Assembly: GCA_015478725.1 (NCBI GenBank)
Contig: JADMIG010000025.1
Span: 1-33,442, forward strand
From: Chloroflexota bacterium
Lineage (GTDB): Bacteria > Chloroflexota > Limnocylindria > Limnocylindrales > CSP1-4
Direction: 5' to 3'
DNA: 33,442 bases
Shown here piece by piece: positions 24,291-32,378 of the stretch. Every line of letters begins with the position of its first letter. The first letter of the stretch is position 1. Under the pieces are notes generated by a model. It saw only the letters and a list, made by a program, of their open reading frames with translations. It was not told where the DNA came from and did not search any database. The translations under genes were made by a program, and so were the position numbers.

Positions 24291-25217
24291 TGCGGGTCAT
24301 CGACGTCTCGCTTCCGCTCTCGAGCCGCCTGACGGTTTTTAGCGGCAACACGGCCCTCTCCGTGCACGATGTCCTTCGGCGCGACCGCGGGGACGCGACC
24401 AATGTGTCCGAGTTACGGATCGGCACGCACGCGGGAACGCATGTCGACGCGCCGTCCCACCTGCTCGACGACGCACCGGGCGCTGACCGACTGCCGCTGG
24501 ACGAAACTGATCGGCGAGGCTCTCGTGGTCGACTGCACGGCCGTGCCGCGCGCGATCGGTGCGCGAGACCTCGAGGCGCTGGGCCTTCCGCCCGGGCTCC
24601 GACGGCTCCTGCTCCGCACCCGGAACTCGGCGTTCTGGCGCAACCCGGCGGCCGAGTATCCCTCGGACTACGTCGGGCTCGCCCACGATGGCGCGCTCTG
24701 GCTGATCCGCCACGGCGTCCGGCTGGTCGGGATCGATGGGCTGTCGATCGAGCCATATCGGACGCCCGGCCGCCCGACGCACGTCGCGCTCCTCGAGGCC
24801 GGGATGGTGATCGTCGAGGGCCTCGACCTTGATGGCGTACCACCGGGTCGCTACACCCTCGTCTGTCTCCCGCTGAAGCTGGTCGATGGCGACGGCAGCC
24901 CCGCCCGGGCCGTGCTGCTCGCGGCCGACCAAGGCGATCCCGCGCTTGAAGGTCCGGCCAACGAAGTCGTGGGACTCATCAGCGCCGATGTCTCTCGACT
25001 CAATCGCGCCTCGTGGGAGCCTCCTCGCGTGCACGCCGCCGTTCGTCGCGGCGGCGCCTTCCCCGCAGCTCCAACTCGCCACGCAGGAAGCGGAAGCGCT
25101 CAAGGAATGGCCCGGGGTCCCGCAGAGACTCCAGACCGTGGGCCGTCCGGCGCCGCGGACGGGCCGCCAACAAAGCTGTGGGTAGCGAGATGCGGCCCTC
25201 GCGAACACCTCGGATGA
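24290..25217 (+). pseudogene. Kynurenine-formamidase-like cyclase, frameshifted
   Basis: The ATG at 24290 begins MRVIDVSLPLSSRLTVFSGN, then LRIGTHAGTHVDAPSHLLDD, the HxGTHxDxP metal-binding signature of the cyclase/kynurenine formamidase family. About 70 residues in, the frame is lost. The sequence GACGAAACTGATCGGCGAG at ~24500-24518 would read DELIGE with one A fewer. From 24507 the other frame continues LIGEALVVDCTAVPRAIGA, RLLLRTRNSAFW, PSDYVGLAHDGALWLI, VGIDGLSIEPY and YTLVCLPLKLVDGDGSPAR, the rest of the family. The frame then runs to 25217, far past the usual end, over the facing ATP-grasp gene. A single-base sequencing error or a real pseudogene would look alike. The late stop points toward decay, but the error explanation is not excluded. 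Confidence 0.8.
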
Positions 25218-26124
25218 GGCTGCGCAGGTCGCCCTCCATCCAACGATAGAAGACACCCGGCCGACCACGGACCGCCTCAGGCGCGCGGTCCTCCAGCAAG
25301 GCGCAGTAGTCTGCAAGAAGGTCGACGCCGGACGCAGCGGCGAGCGCAAGCGTAGCGTGGATGCGCGGGTTGAGGTCGAGCAAGTAGGGGCCCGCGAGGT
25401 CAGCATGGAAGAGCCCGTCGTGTTCGGCAAGCAGCCGCCCGAAACGCTCCTCGAGTCGGTAGTCTGGCGTCACAGTTTCGGCAGCCGCCACTGTCCCCGC
25501 CGGGAAGGGCCAGATTCGCAGGTAACGAAAATGCACGGCAGCGACCAATCGCCCTCGCCAGGTGAGCCCGAGTAATCCATGCAGCGGGTCATTCAGGAAG
25601 GGCTGCACGATGAGTCGCCCGGGCAAGTCTGCTACGCGAGCGAGTTGCTCGGGGCGGTCCGCACGCTCAGCCAGGAATCGCTTGACAGCGGGCTTGACGA
25701 TCACCGGGTAGGTCAGCTCTGACTCCGCCGCCCGAAGCGCTGCATAGGAATCGAAGACGCGGCTGGGCGGGATCATCAGACCCGCCAGGGTTGCCTGCTG
25801 CGCGGTGTAGAGCTTATCCATGAAACGCGACTCAGGGCGCTCGAGTGCGATCGCGGCGATGTCGCTTGCCGGCAGTACCGTGAGATAGTTGTGGCTGGCC
25901 AGTTCGGCGCGGACTGCCGCCGCGTAACCAGCTGGGTCCACGTCGGCCGAAGGAACAGCGACTCGACGCAGGCAGTAGCGCGACGCGGCCGCCAGGGAGG
26001 CCTTCCCGCTGACCGTCACGGCCGCTCGGTAACCGGCAGCGGCCAGACCCCGGACCGCCACCACCGCCGCCCGTGACTGATCCGGACCCGAGACCAGGAC
26101 CCACTTCGGGTGTGGGTTAGACAA
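25000..26124 (-). CDS. ATP-grasp ligase-like enzyme
   Basis: A 374-residue protein of the ATP-grasp superfamily. The N-terminal domain WVLVSGPDQSRAAVVAVRGL leads to VLPASDIAAIAL. The central nucleotide-binding part has YPVIVKPAVKRF and RLIVQPFLNDPLHG. The metal-binding C-part has PYLLDLNPRIHATLALAAAS, where DLNPR stands for the common E-x-NPR. It resembles carbamoyl-phosphate-synthase-like ATP-grasp proteins that join a carboxylate to an amine or thiol through an acyl-phosphate. I chose TTG 26124 because AGGAGGA ends five bases upstream, although the frame is open to 26262. The Arg-rich last ~20 residues overlap the cyclase frame. Near a PIG-L deacetylase it might acylate an exposed amine; this is inference. 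Confidence 0.85.
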   Translation of the reverse strand: MSNPHPKWVLVSGPDQSRAAVVAVRGLAAAGYRAAVTVSGKASLAAASRYCLRRVAVPSADVDPAGYAAAVRAELASHNYLTVLPASDIAAIALERPESRFMDKLYTAQQATLAGLMIPPSRVFDSYAALRAAESELTYPVIVKPAVKRFLAERADRPEQLARVADLPGRLIVQPFLNDPLHGLLGLTWRGRLVAAVHFRYLRIWPFPAGTVAAAETVTPDYRLEERFGRLLAEHDGLFHADLAGPYLLDLNPRIHATLALAAASGVDLLADYCALLEDRAPEAVRGRPGVFYRWMEGDLRSLIRGVREGRISLPTALLAARPRRRTAHGLESLRDPGPFLERFRFLRGELELRGRRRRDERRRAREEAPTRRD

Positions 26125-26168
26125 GCGGTCCTCCTGCGGATGCGTCGTCCGCGCTATCCCGTGGATGC

Positions 26169-26174
26169 ATCTTA
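26169..26174 (-). promoter_or_regulatory. Possible -10 element for the ATP-grasp gene
   Basis: TAAGAT on the minus strand, 44 bases before the TTG start at 26124, which has a strong AGGAGGA binding site. No convincing -35 hexamer. Confidence 0.25.
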
Positions 26175-26292
26175 TCGCGAGGCCCAGGCGAGACACCGCG
26201 GGCCGGAGCCCAGCCAACAGGACCTGACGACCCTCAGGACCCATCCCACGAGGCACCTGCACGAAGCATCACTCGTGGCCGGGCTCCGTCAC

Positions 26293-26325
26293 CCGACCCG
26301 ACGCGCGCTGCCGACCCGACGCGCG
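26293..26325. repeat. 15-bp direct repeat
   Basis: CCGACCCGACGCGCG occurs at 26293-26307 and again at 26311-26325, separated by CTG-type spacer bases, between the ATP-grasp start and the GMC oxidoreductase stop. It could be an operator or a simple GC-rich duplication; nothing more can be read. Confidence 0.6.
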
Positions 26326-26347
26326 ACCGGCCCCGGCGGGTCGGCAC

Positions 26348-27961
26348 TTAGGCCACGGTGTCCAGGCGCTGGGAGAGGTGGTCGGCGAGACGCAGGGCGA
26401 GCTGGACGATCGTCAGGGTCGGAGATGTCGATCCGGACGTGGGAAAGACGGAACTGCCCGCCACGTAGAGATTGTCGATCCCATTGACCCGGCAATCCGG
26501 GTCCACGACCCCCCCTGTCGGGTCCGCGTGCATCCGGGTCGTGCCGAGGTGATGCCAGTTGCCGACGATCCGCGACGGCCAGGGGTCCGTCCCGTCAAGG
26601 TTTGCCGAGCGGATGCCCGGTTCGAGCTGCTCGAGCGAGTCGAGGAGCAGCTCGAGGCTCCGGCGATAGGTCTGACGCTCCGCCTCCCCCGTGTTCCAGT
26701 GCACCCGGACCTTCGGCGTGCCGAGGACATCGCGCTCGGCCACGACCTCGACCCGATTGTCTGGATCCGGCACCTGCTCGATGGTGCTGACGATCTCGAG
26801 GAAGCGCCGGAGCGCCGGGTGCTCCGTCGCGGCGCCCAGGGTGGCGAGCAGAGAACGGTCGGGTCGACGGAGGGCGGTCATCACGTCCCTCCGCCGCACG
26901 TGGATCCGGCCTCCGCCAGCGTCCTGGTAGTACGGGCTCTCGTTCCACGGAGGCCGGGTCGCGATCACGATCCGGCGGACGGCATCCCATTGCGGGCTCC
27001 GCTGGCCGGCATAGCCGAACTGGACGTTCGCGTGGTAGGTGAGCAGGCCCTCGCGGCGCTGGACCTCGGGCGCCACGCTCAATCGGAGGAACCGCAGGGT
27101 GCCCGCGGCACCGCCGCCGACGAGCCGGCCAAGTCGGGTGTCGCCGGATCGCACTCGATACCGGTCCTTCACCCGGGGATGGTCCATGAAGTGCCTGCCG
27201 ACGTGGCCGGAGTCGTTTCCGAGCCCGCGCTCGTGCGTCCCGTTCGATACGAGCAGCAGGCGGGCGTTCTCGATGCCCCCCGCCGCCAGCACGTAGAACC
27301 TGGCGTCCACCTGGTACTCATGCCCGGTCAGGCAACGGACCCGGAGGGTCGCGATCCTGCCGGTGGACGTGTCCATGTCCAGTCCGACGGCCGTCGACCG
27401 GAGGCAGATGGTCACGTTCGCGGCCGACTCGAGCCGGGCGCGCTGCGTCCTGCCGAATCGGGTCGGTGGGCTGAAATAGACCGGCGTCACGACGGCGGGT
27501 CCGCCCTCGAGCCCGGACAGCCGGACGCGCGCCGCGCTCGCCGCATCGGCCTCGCGTCTGGCCTCCGGCGTGATCTCGCACAGCGTGAACGCGTCCTCGA
27601 GGTACGGCTCCAGCGTCGATTGCGGGAACGGCCATCCCCCGTCGGGGACCCCCGCCCGCTCCGTGAACGCGAGTTCGTCGAGTGGGGTGCAGATCCCGCC
27701 CCAGGACCAGCTCGATCCGCCGAGGGCACGGATGCGAGTCTCATGCAGGGGGTACGCGGGCAGGCCGACGACCTCGGCGCGGGCGAGCTCCTGCGTCGCC
27801 TCATCGAACTCGAGGCCGCCGCTCTCGATGAGGCAGACGGTGAGGCGGGGATCGGATGCGAGCCGCGTCGCGAGCGAGATACCGGCCGGTCCTCCGCCGA
27901 CGATGCAGATGTCGCTGGCCAGAGAGGATCCGCCCGGGATCGCGCGACCGTCGATGATCAC
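26348..27961 (-). CDS. GMC-family FAD oxidoreductase
   Basis: A 537-residue flavoprotein. It begins SDICIVGGGPAGISLATRLA (FAD loop GGGPAG at 22-27), followed by IESGG. The second FAD region is RALGGSSWSWGGICTPLDEL. FYVLAAGGIENARLLL and the C-terminal GNWHHLGTTRMHADPTGGVV, then NLYVAGSSVFPTSGSTSPTL, are typical of GMC oxidoreductases, which oxidise alcohols or sugars at the expense of FAD. The WHHLGTTRM stretch holds the His of the active site. GTG 27961 is preceded by GAGGTGA at a good distance. Similar GMC proteins are frequent in surface-glycan loci, often close to PIG-L and ATP-grasp genes. A sugar alcohol or primary alcohol substrate is possible. It ends 223 bases before the ATP-grasp start on the same strand. 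Confidence 0.9.
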   Translation of the reverse strand: MIIDGRAIPGGSSLASDICIVGGGPAGISLATRLASDPRLTVCLIESGGLEFDEATQELARAEVVGLPAYPLHETRIRALGGSSWSWGGICTPLDELAFTERAGVPDGGWPFPQSTLEPYLEDAFTLCEITPEARREADAASAARVRLSGLEGGPAVVTPVYFSPPTRFGRTQRARLESAANVTICLRSTAVGLDMDTSTGRIATLRVRCLTGHEYQVDARFYVLAAGGIENARLLLVSNGTHERGLGNDSGHVGRHFMDHPRVKDRYRVRSGDTRLGRLVGGGAAGTLRFLRLSVAPEVQRREGLLTYHANVQFGYAGQRSPQWDAVRRIVIATRPPWNESPYYQDAGGGRIHVRRRDVMTALRRPDRSLLATLGAATEHPALRRFLEIVSTIEQVPDPDNRVEVVAERDVLGTPKVRVHWNTGEAERQTYRRSLELLLDSLEQLEPGIRSANLDGTDPWPSRIVGNWHHLGTTRMHADPTGGVVDPDCRVNGIDNLYVAGSSVFPTSGSTSPTLTIVQLALRLADHLSQRLDTVA

Positions 27962-28082
27962 CCGCCCATCACCTCACCAGTCGAATCGAGGCCAGCGCCC
28001 GCTGAGCAGCGACATTAGCAGGGCCGAACGCCCGTCGCAGGAGAGTCCCGAACGCTGCTGACCGGGCGTCTGTCGCTCGGCG

Positions 28083-28775
28083 TTAAAGAGGTCGATCGTC
28101 CAGGTCTGCCGGCCGGTCCACGTCGCGGATCGTCCAGCCGTCCGGGTCGATCGTTCGCCACCGCTGACCGTCCACCACGGCGGTCGCAAGTCGCCCGAGG
28201 AGGCGGTGCACTCGCCGATCGTCCTCGGCGAACGCCGATCGCGCAGCGGCCCTCGCTGCGCCGAGGCGGAGCGCGCACGGCAGGAGGGCGGTTGGCTCAT
28301 CCACGGTGGCGGCCGCAACCGCTGTCGGCGACCCGAGGCGCGCACAGGTCGCGTCCGGATCCGCCTCGAGCGCGTCGACGAGCAGTCGCAACACGTCCGG
28401 GAGCATCCACGGCATGTCGCCTCCCGCGACGACGACGATCGATTCAGCGGTGCCGCCGAGCGCCTCGAGCCCGGCGAGGATGCCGGCGACCGGCCCATCG
28501 AACGCCTGCGCATCCCGGACGACGAGAACGTTCGGAGGCAGGGCGTCGGGGATCGGCCCCTCAGGTGAGATGACGACGGCCACGAGGTCGACGACGCTCG
28601 CGACTGCCTCCGCGGCGTGGGTGAGGACGGTCCTTCCATCGGGCATCGATGCGGCCAGCTTGTCGCGACCGAATCGCCGCGATCGCCCGCCCGCGAGGAC
28701 GATCCCCGCCACGGCACGCTGCGCCGCGCCGCGCCGGTCGCGCCGGTCGCGCCGCACCGTCGCATCCGGCGTCAC
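28083..28775 (-). CDS. mobA: Molybdenum cofactor guanylyltransferase-like protein
   Basis: A 230-residue nucleotidyltransferase. GIVLAGGRSRRFGRDKL near residues 24-40 is the GTP-binding loop of MobA. VVAGGDMPWMLPDVLR carries the metal Asp. The protein resembles MobA, which adds GMP to molybdopterin for enzymes of the DMSO-reductase family, including formate dehydrogenase. The N-terminal ~20 residues are basic and not conserved, so the true start may be later, but GTG 28775 overlaps the TGA of selB in GTGA and is the natural coupled start. Placement behind selA and selB suggests joint supply of selenocysteine and guanylated cofactor for one enzyme. A closely related MobA-like CTP or GTP transferase (MocA type) cannot be excluded. 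Confidence 0.8.
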   Translation of the reverse strand: MTPDATVRRDRRDRRGAAQRAVAGIVLAGGRSRRFGRDKLAASMPDGRTVLTHAAEAVASVVDLVAVVISPEGPIPDALPPNVLVVRDAQAFDGPVAGILAGLEALGGTAESIVVVAGGDMPWMLPDVLRLLVDALEADPDATCARLGSPTAVAAATVDEPTALLPCALRLGAARAAARSAFAEDDRRVHRLLGRLATAVVDGQRWRTIDPDGWTIRDVDRPADLDDRPL

Positions 28776-30697
28776 CGCGGCGCTCTCGGCCCCGCGACAT
28801 GTCCGGCCGGCGTGCGCCGCAGGACGCCGCGTCGATCGAGCTCCTCGAGGATCGCCATGACGTACTTTCGGCTTGTCCCCGTGGCGTCGCGGAAGCTCGC
28901 CGGCGTCACCGGCCCAGCCGTCGAAAGGCGGAGCGCCGTCGCCCCGAGCTCGGCGAACGTCGTGGCTGCGTAGGCGAGGTCGTCGTCGAGACGGACGATC
29001 CGGCCTGATCGTTCGAGCAGCCGCGCCGCCTCCGGCGTCGAACCCGACGCGCGCAACGCGTCGCCGAGGGCCGGAGGAGCCGGCACCGCGAGGATCCGCT
29101 CGAGTCGAGCCATCGACGCGACCATCTCCGGACTCGGGCCACGGTCGGCCGACGTGCCTGCGGCCAGGAGACGATCCCCGCTGCGGGTGAGCCGACCTTC
29201 CGCCACGAGCGAATCGACGACGGCGCTGGAGATCTCGAGGGCCGCCCGATGATCCACCGTCACCCGTCGACGGATCGCCCGGGCGAGACCGGCCCGAAGC
29301 TCGGAGCTCGAGACACCGGGATCGCCGCCGGGGTGGCTGCTCGCCTCGATCGCCGCGAGGAGGTCCGCCTGGATCGCCACGTCTAGGTCGGGAGCGAGCC
29401 GGTGGCCGGCGAGGACCCGCCCGGGGACCGTCCGCCCGGCGTGGGGATCGAGCTCGCCCGGGACCTCCAGCAGGACACCGTGAAGATCGAGTCTTGCCGC
29501 GACGTTGTTGGAGACGCCGGCCTCCGATGGGAGGAGCGCCACGAGTCGCTCGGCGGTGACCCTCCGCCGCGAGGCCCCGATGGGTGGCTGCGGATCGAGG
29601 ATGACGCCTCCGGCCACGGCGCCGACCGGTGACGGACGGCGAAGGACGAAGGCGTCGCCGATCGCGGCCGCGATCGGCCGGTCCAGGCGGAGACGGACGA
29701 CCCGTCGCCCATCGGGCAGGTCCGCGAGATCACGTCGCCCGCGGCCCACCCGCGCCTCGGTGGACGCGGTCCCGAGGTGGAGCCGCGTGACGGAGCCCGG
29801 ATCGGGTGGCCAGTTCGGCCGCCGCGGTGCGCGATCGTCGAGTGCCGCCGGGCGGCGGAGGACGGCGAGGATCTCCTGCGTCGCGACGACCGCGCGGTCC
29901 ATCGTGAGCACGTCACCGCGGACCGGCGGCGGATCCATGACGCCGGCGAGGTTCATGGCGACGCGCCCACCACCCGGGGCCGACGCCACCGTCGCCCCGT
30001 GGACCTGGATCTCCCGCGCCCGGACCGTGCGGCCGCCGGGCTCGAGGCGGAGGACGTCGCCACGGACGAGGGGACCACCGCGGAGCGATCCGGTGACCAC
30101 CGTTCCGCGGCCCTTGACGCTGAACACGCGATCCACGGCGAGCCGCGGTGATCGTCCCGTTCCGGGCTTCACCGCGGCTCGGTCCCGGGCACGGTCGCGA
30201 AGCTCGCTCAGGCGGGCACGGAGCTCGTCGATCCCGTCTCCACGGAGCGAGGCGACCGGCACGATCGGCGAGCCGGCAAGCATGGTCCTCCCGAGGATCC
30301 GGCCGACGTCGGCGACGACCGCGGCGACCCGCTCCGCATCGACGACGTCGATCTTGGTGACCGCGACGACCCCGTTCGCGATGCCGAGCGCGTCGAGGAG
30401 CTCGAGGTGCTCGAGCGTCTGCGCCCGAGGTCCGTCATCCGCCGCGACCACGAGGAGGGCGGCATCGATCTCGCCGGCTCCGACGAGCATGTTGCCGATG
30501 AGGCGGTCGTGGCCGGGCACATCGACGAAGTCGAGCTCGTCGCCGTCGGGCAGCCGGAGGTGGGCGTACCCGACGTCGATCGTCATCCCCCGCCGACGCT
30601 CCTCGGGCAGCCGGTCGGCATCGATGCCCGTCAGGGCTCGGAGGAGGGACGTCTTGCCGTGGTCGATGTGGCCGGCCGTCCCGACGACGAGGGTCAT
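28772..30697 (-). CDS. selB: Selenocysteine-specific elongation factor SelB
   Basis: A 641-residue GTPase. G1 is GTAGHIDHGKTSLL (GHIDHGKT at 9-16). The switch region is RGMTIDVGYAHL, G3 DVPGHDRLIGNML, and G4 TKID, as in EF-Tu-like factors. Domains II and III follow, with VFSVKGRGTVVTG. The C-terminal winged-helix region that binds the SECIS hairpin ends with FRDATGTSRKYVMAILEELD, a strong SelB marker. SelB delivers selenocysteyl-tRNA to a UGA codon. Length is normal (~600-650). Its ATG overlaps the TGA of selA (ATGA) and its TGA overlaps the GTG of mobA. Confidence 0.97.
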   Translation of the reverse strand: MTLVVGTAGHIDHGKTSLLRALTGIDADRLPEERRRGMTIDVGYAHLRLPDGDELDFVDVPGHDRLIGNMLVGAGEIDAALLVVAADDGPRAQTLEHLELLDALGIANGVVAVTKIDVVDAERVAAVVADVGRILGRTMLAGSPIVPVASLRGDGIDELRARLSELRDRARDRAAVKPGTGRSPRLAVDRVFSVKGRGTVVTGSLRGGPLVRGDVLRLEPGGRTVRAREIQVHGATVASAPGGGRVAMNLAGVMDPPPVRGDVLTMDRAVVATQEILAVLRRPAALDDRAPRRPNWPPDPGSVTRLHLGTASTEARVGRGRRDLADLPDGRRVVRLRLDRPIAAAIGDAFVLRRPSPVGAVAGGVILDPQPPIGASRRRVTAERLVALLPSEAGVSNNVAARLDLHGVLLEVPGELDPHAGRTVPGRVLAGHRLAPDLDVAIQADLLAAIEASSHPGGDPGVSSSELRAGLARAIRRRVTVDHRAALEISSAVVDSLVAEGRLTRSGDRLLAAGTSADRGPSPEMVASMARLERILAVPAPPALGDALRASGSTPEAARLLERSGRIVRLDDDLAYAATTFAELGATALRLSTAGPVTPASFRDATGTSRKYVMAILEELDRRGVLRRTPAGHVAGPRAPR

Positions 30698-32178
30698 CGC
30701 TCACCGCCGGGTGCCGCGGGCTCGGGCGCGGCGTCGGGTGGGGCGTCGTCGGCGGCGGCCGCGAGTGCCGTGTGCAGCGCCGCCGCGAGGCGGTCGTCGT
30801 CCGCCGGGTCGACCGTCCGGAGATCGAGGAGAACGGCACCGTCCGCGATCCGTCCGATGATCGCCGGATCACCCGATCGGAGGCGCCGCAGCAGCCGATC
30901 GGCCGACCCGCGTCGGATCGCGACTCCACATGAGGGCAGCGTCTCGCCGGGCAGGGATCCGCCGCCGACGGTGGCGCGGAGCTCGACGGCCTCGACCGAG
31001 GCGCTCGAATCGCGGGCGATCACCGCCGCGACCATCCTCGCGAGTGCGTCGGCTCGCGTCCGGAGGGTCGCTGCCGGCAGGGCGATCATCCGCCACACGG
31101 GGATCTCGGCGACCGCCCGGCCTGCCCGGTAGAGGCCGAGCGTCGCGGCGAGGGCGGCGAGCGTGACCTTGTCCGGCCGCATCGCCCGGGCGAGCGGGTC
31201 GCGTCGGAGCCGGCCGATGAGGTCCGCCCGGCCGACGATGAGGCCCGCCTGGGGGCCGCCGAGGAGCTTGTCGCCGCTGAACGTGACGATGTCCGCGCCG
31301 TCGGCGAGGGCGTCGGCGGGTGTCGGCTCGTGCGCCAGGCCGTAGGCCGCCGTGTCGAGCAGGGCACCCGACCCGAGATCGTCGATGACGATCGCGCCGT
31401 GCGCGTGGGCGAGCTCGGCAAGCGCGCGAGGGTCCGGCGATTCGGTGAACCCGGACTGCCGGAAGTTCGATGGATGGATCCGCAGCACGACCCGCACGGG
31501 GCGGATTCCGAAGGCATCCCCGAAATCCGCTGCCCGCGTCCGGTTCGTCGTCCCGACCTCGACGAGCCGCGCGCCCGCCCGGCGGACGATCTCCGGGATC
31601 CGAACCCCGCCGCCGATCTCCACGAGCTCGCCGCGCGAGACGGCGATGCCGCCGCCCCGGCCGGCGAGGCCGACCGCGAGCGCGACGGCCGCCGCGTTGT
31701 TGTTGACGACGAGCGCGTCCGCCGCGCCGGTGAGGGCGACCAGGTGCGCCTCGGCGGCTCCGGATCGCGTCCCGCGACGGCCGGTCTCCGGGTCCATCTC
31801 GAGGAGGAGGTAACCCCGCGCGGCCGCATCCGCCGCCTCGATGGCGGCAACCGGCCACGGCGCCCGACCGAGGTTCGTGTGGACGATCACCCCGGTCGCG
31901 TTGATGACGGCGCGTGGCGCCCGCTCGCGGACGAGGCCGTCCAGGCGCCGGATGACCTCGGCGGCAAGCTCGCCGACCGGGCGGATCGACGCACCCGCGG
32001 CGAGGCGTTCCCGCTCATCCGCGATGACCTCGCGGGCTACCCGCGCGAGCGCCTCGTGGGTCGGCGGCGCGTCCGTCAGTCCTTCCCGTGCGAGCGTGAG
32101 CACCCGCTCGACACTCGGCGGTCGGTTCGGGGACGGACGGCGGGTCGGGGACGGACGGCTGGTCGCGGGTCGGGTCAT
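30694..32178 (-). CDS. selA: L-seryl-tRNA(Sec) selenium transferase
   Basis: A 494-residue PLP enzyme that converts seryl-tRNA(Sec) to selenocysteyl-tRNA(Sec) with selenophosphate. RAVINATGVIVHTNLGRAPW near 89-108 is the family signature. The internal aldimine Lys is K304 in FSGDKLLGGPQAG. EVGTTNRTRAADF and IHPSNFRQSGFTE are also typical. I chose ATG 32178. The frame stays open to 32280, but that part is the tRNA-Sec gene read as protein. The start is 23 bases after the tRNA 3' end, so tRNA and selA may share a transcript. The N-terminus is Pro/Arg-rich and the last ~25 residues Ala/Pro-rich, a little longer than in Escherichia coli (463). Confidence 0.97.
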   Translation of the reverse strand: MTRPATSRPSPTRRPSPNRPPSVERVLTLAREGLTDAPPTHEALARVAREVIADERERLAAGASIRPVGELAAEVIRRLDGLVRERAPRAVINATGVIVHTNLGRAPWPVAAIEAADAAARGYLLLEMDPETGRRGTRSGAAEAHLVALTGAADALVVNNNAAAVALAVGLAGRGGGIAVSRGELVEIGGGVRIPEIVRRAGARLVEVGTTNRTRAADFGDAFGIRPVRVVLRIHPSNFRQSGFTESPDPRALAELAHAHGAIVIDDLGSGALLDTAAYGLAHEPTPADALADGADIVTFSGDKLLGGPQAGLIVGRADLIGRLRRDPLARAMRPDKVTLAALAATLGLYRAGRAVAEIPVWRMIALPAATLRTRADALARMVAAVIARDSSASVEAVELRATVGGGSLPGETLPSCGVAIRRGSADRLLRRLRSGDPAIIGRIADGAVLLDLRTVDPADDDRLAAALHTALAAAADDAPPDAAPEPAAPGGER

Positions 32179-32201
32179 GCGGTCTTCTGCTGCAGGCGGT
32201 C

Positions 32202-32298
32202 TGGCGGGAGCGCATGGGAGTCGAACCCACCGCGTCACGTCGAGCGTGGCGCCACCGGTGTTGAAGACCGGGGGACCCACCGGGACCCCTCCGCTCCC
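32202..32298 (-). tRNA. selC: tRNA-Sec (anticodon TCA)
   Basis: A 97-base gene with encoded CCA. From the 5' end it has an acceptor arm GGGAGCG(G), then AG. A six-pair D stem (GGGTCC/GGGTCC, with two G-T pairs) is closed by a CGGT loop. The anticodon stem CCGGT/ACCGG encloses loop CTTCAAC, with anticodon TCA at 32264-32262. The variable arm is 24 bases and forms a stem with one mismatch. The T arm is GTGGG-TTCGACT-CCCAT. The six-pair D stem, CGGT loop and long variable arm are the marks of selenocysteine tRNA, and match the Escherichia coli layout position by position. The eighth acceptor pair is G opposite G instead of a normal pair. The discriminator base is G. Confidence 0.96.
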
Positions 32299-32304
32299 GA
32301 GTCG

Positions 32305-32310
32305 ATGGTA
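32305..32310 (-). promoter_or_regulatory. Possible -10 element for tRNA-Sec/selA
   Basis: TACCAT on the minus strand fits TANNNT and ends seven bases before the mature 5' end of the tRNA, the spacing expected for a start at or near that base. No good -35 element is visible. Confidence 0.4.
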
Positions 32311-32366
32311 GCGCGACGGCCCGTGGCCGGTCGTCGGGGCGGCGCCGGGTCATCGGCCGTCCGTCC

Positions 32367-32372
32367 TATCAT
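32367..32372 (+). promoter_or_regulatory. Probable -10 element giving a leaderless selD transcript
   Basis: TATCAT, one base off TATAAT, ends six bases before the GTG start at 32379. That distance puts the transcription start at the start codon itself, the arrangement of leaderless genes. The region just before the GTG has no clear ribosome binding site at normal spacing, only GGCGGG touching it. Confidence 0.5.
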
Positions 32373-32378
32373 CGGCGG

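Noticed and set aside
28028-28069. Inverted repeat ACGCCCG/CGGGCGT after mobA
   Set aside because: Only seven pairs with a 28-base loop; too weak to call a terminator.
30694-32280. Longer selA start
   Set aside because: The added N-terminus is the tRNA-Sec gene read as protein; selA starts at 32178.
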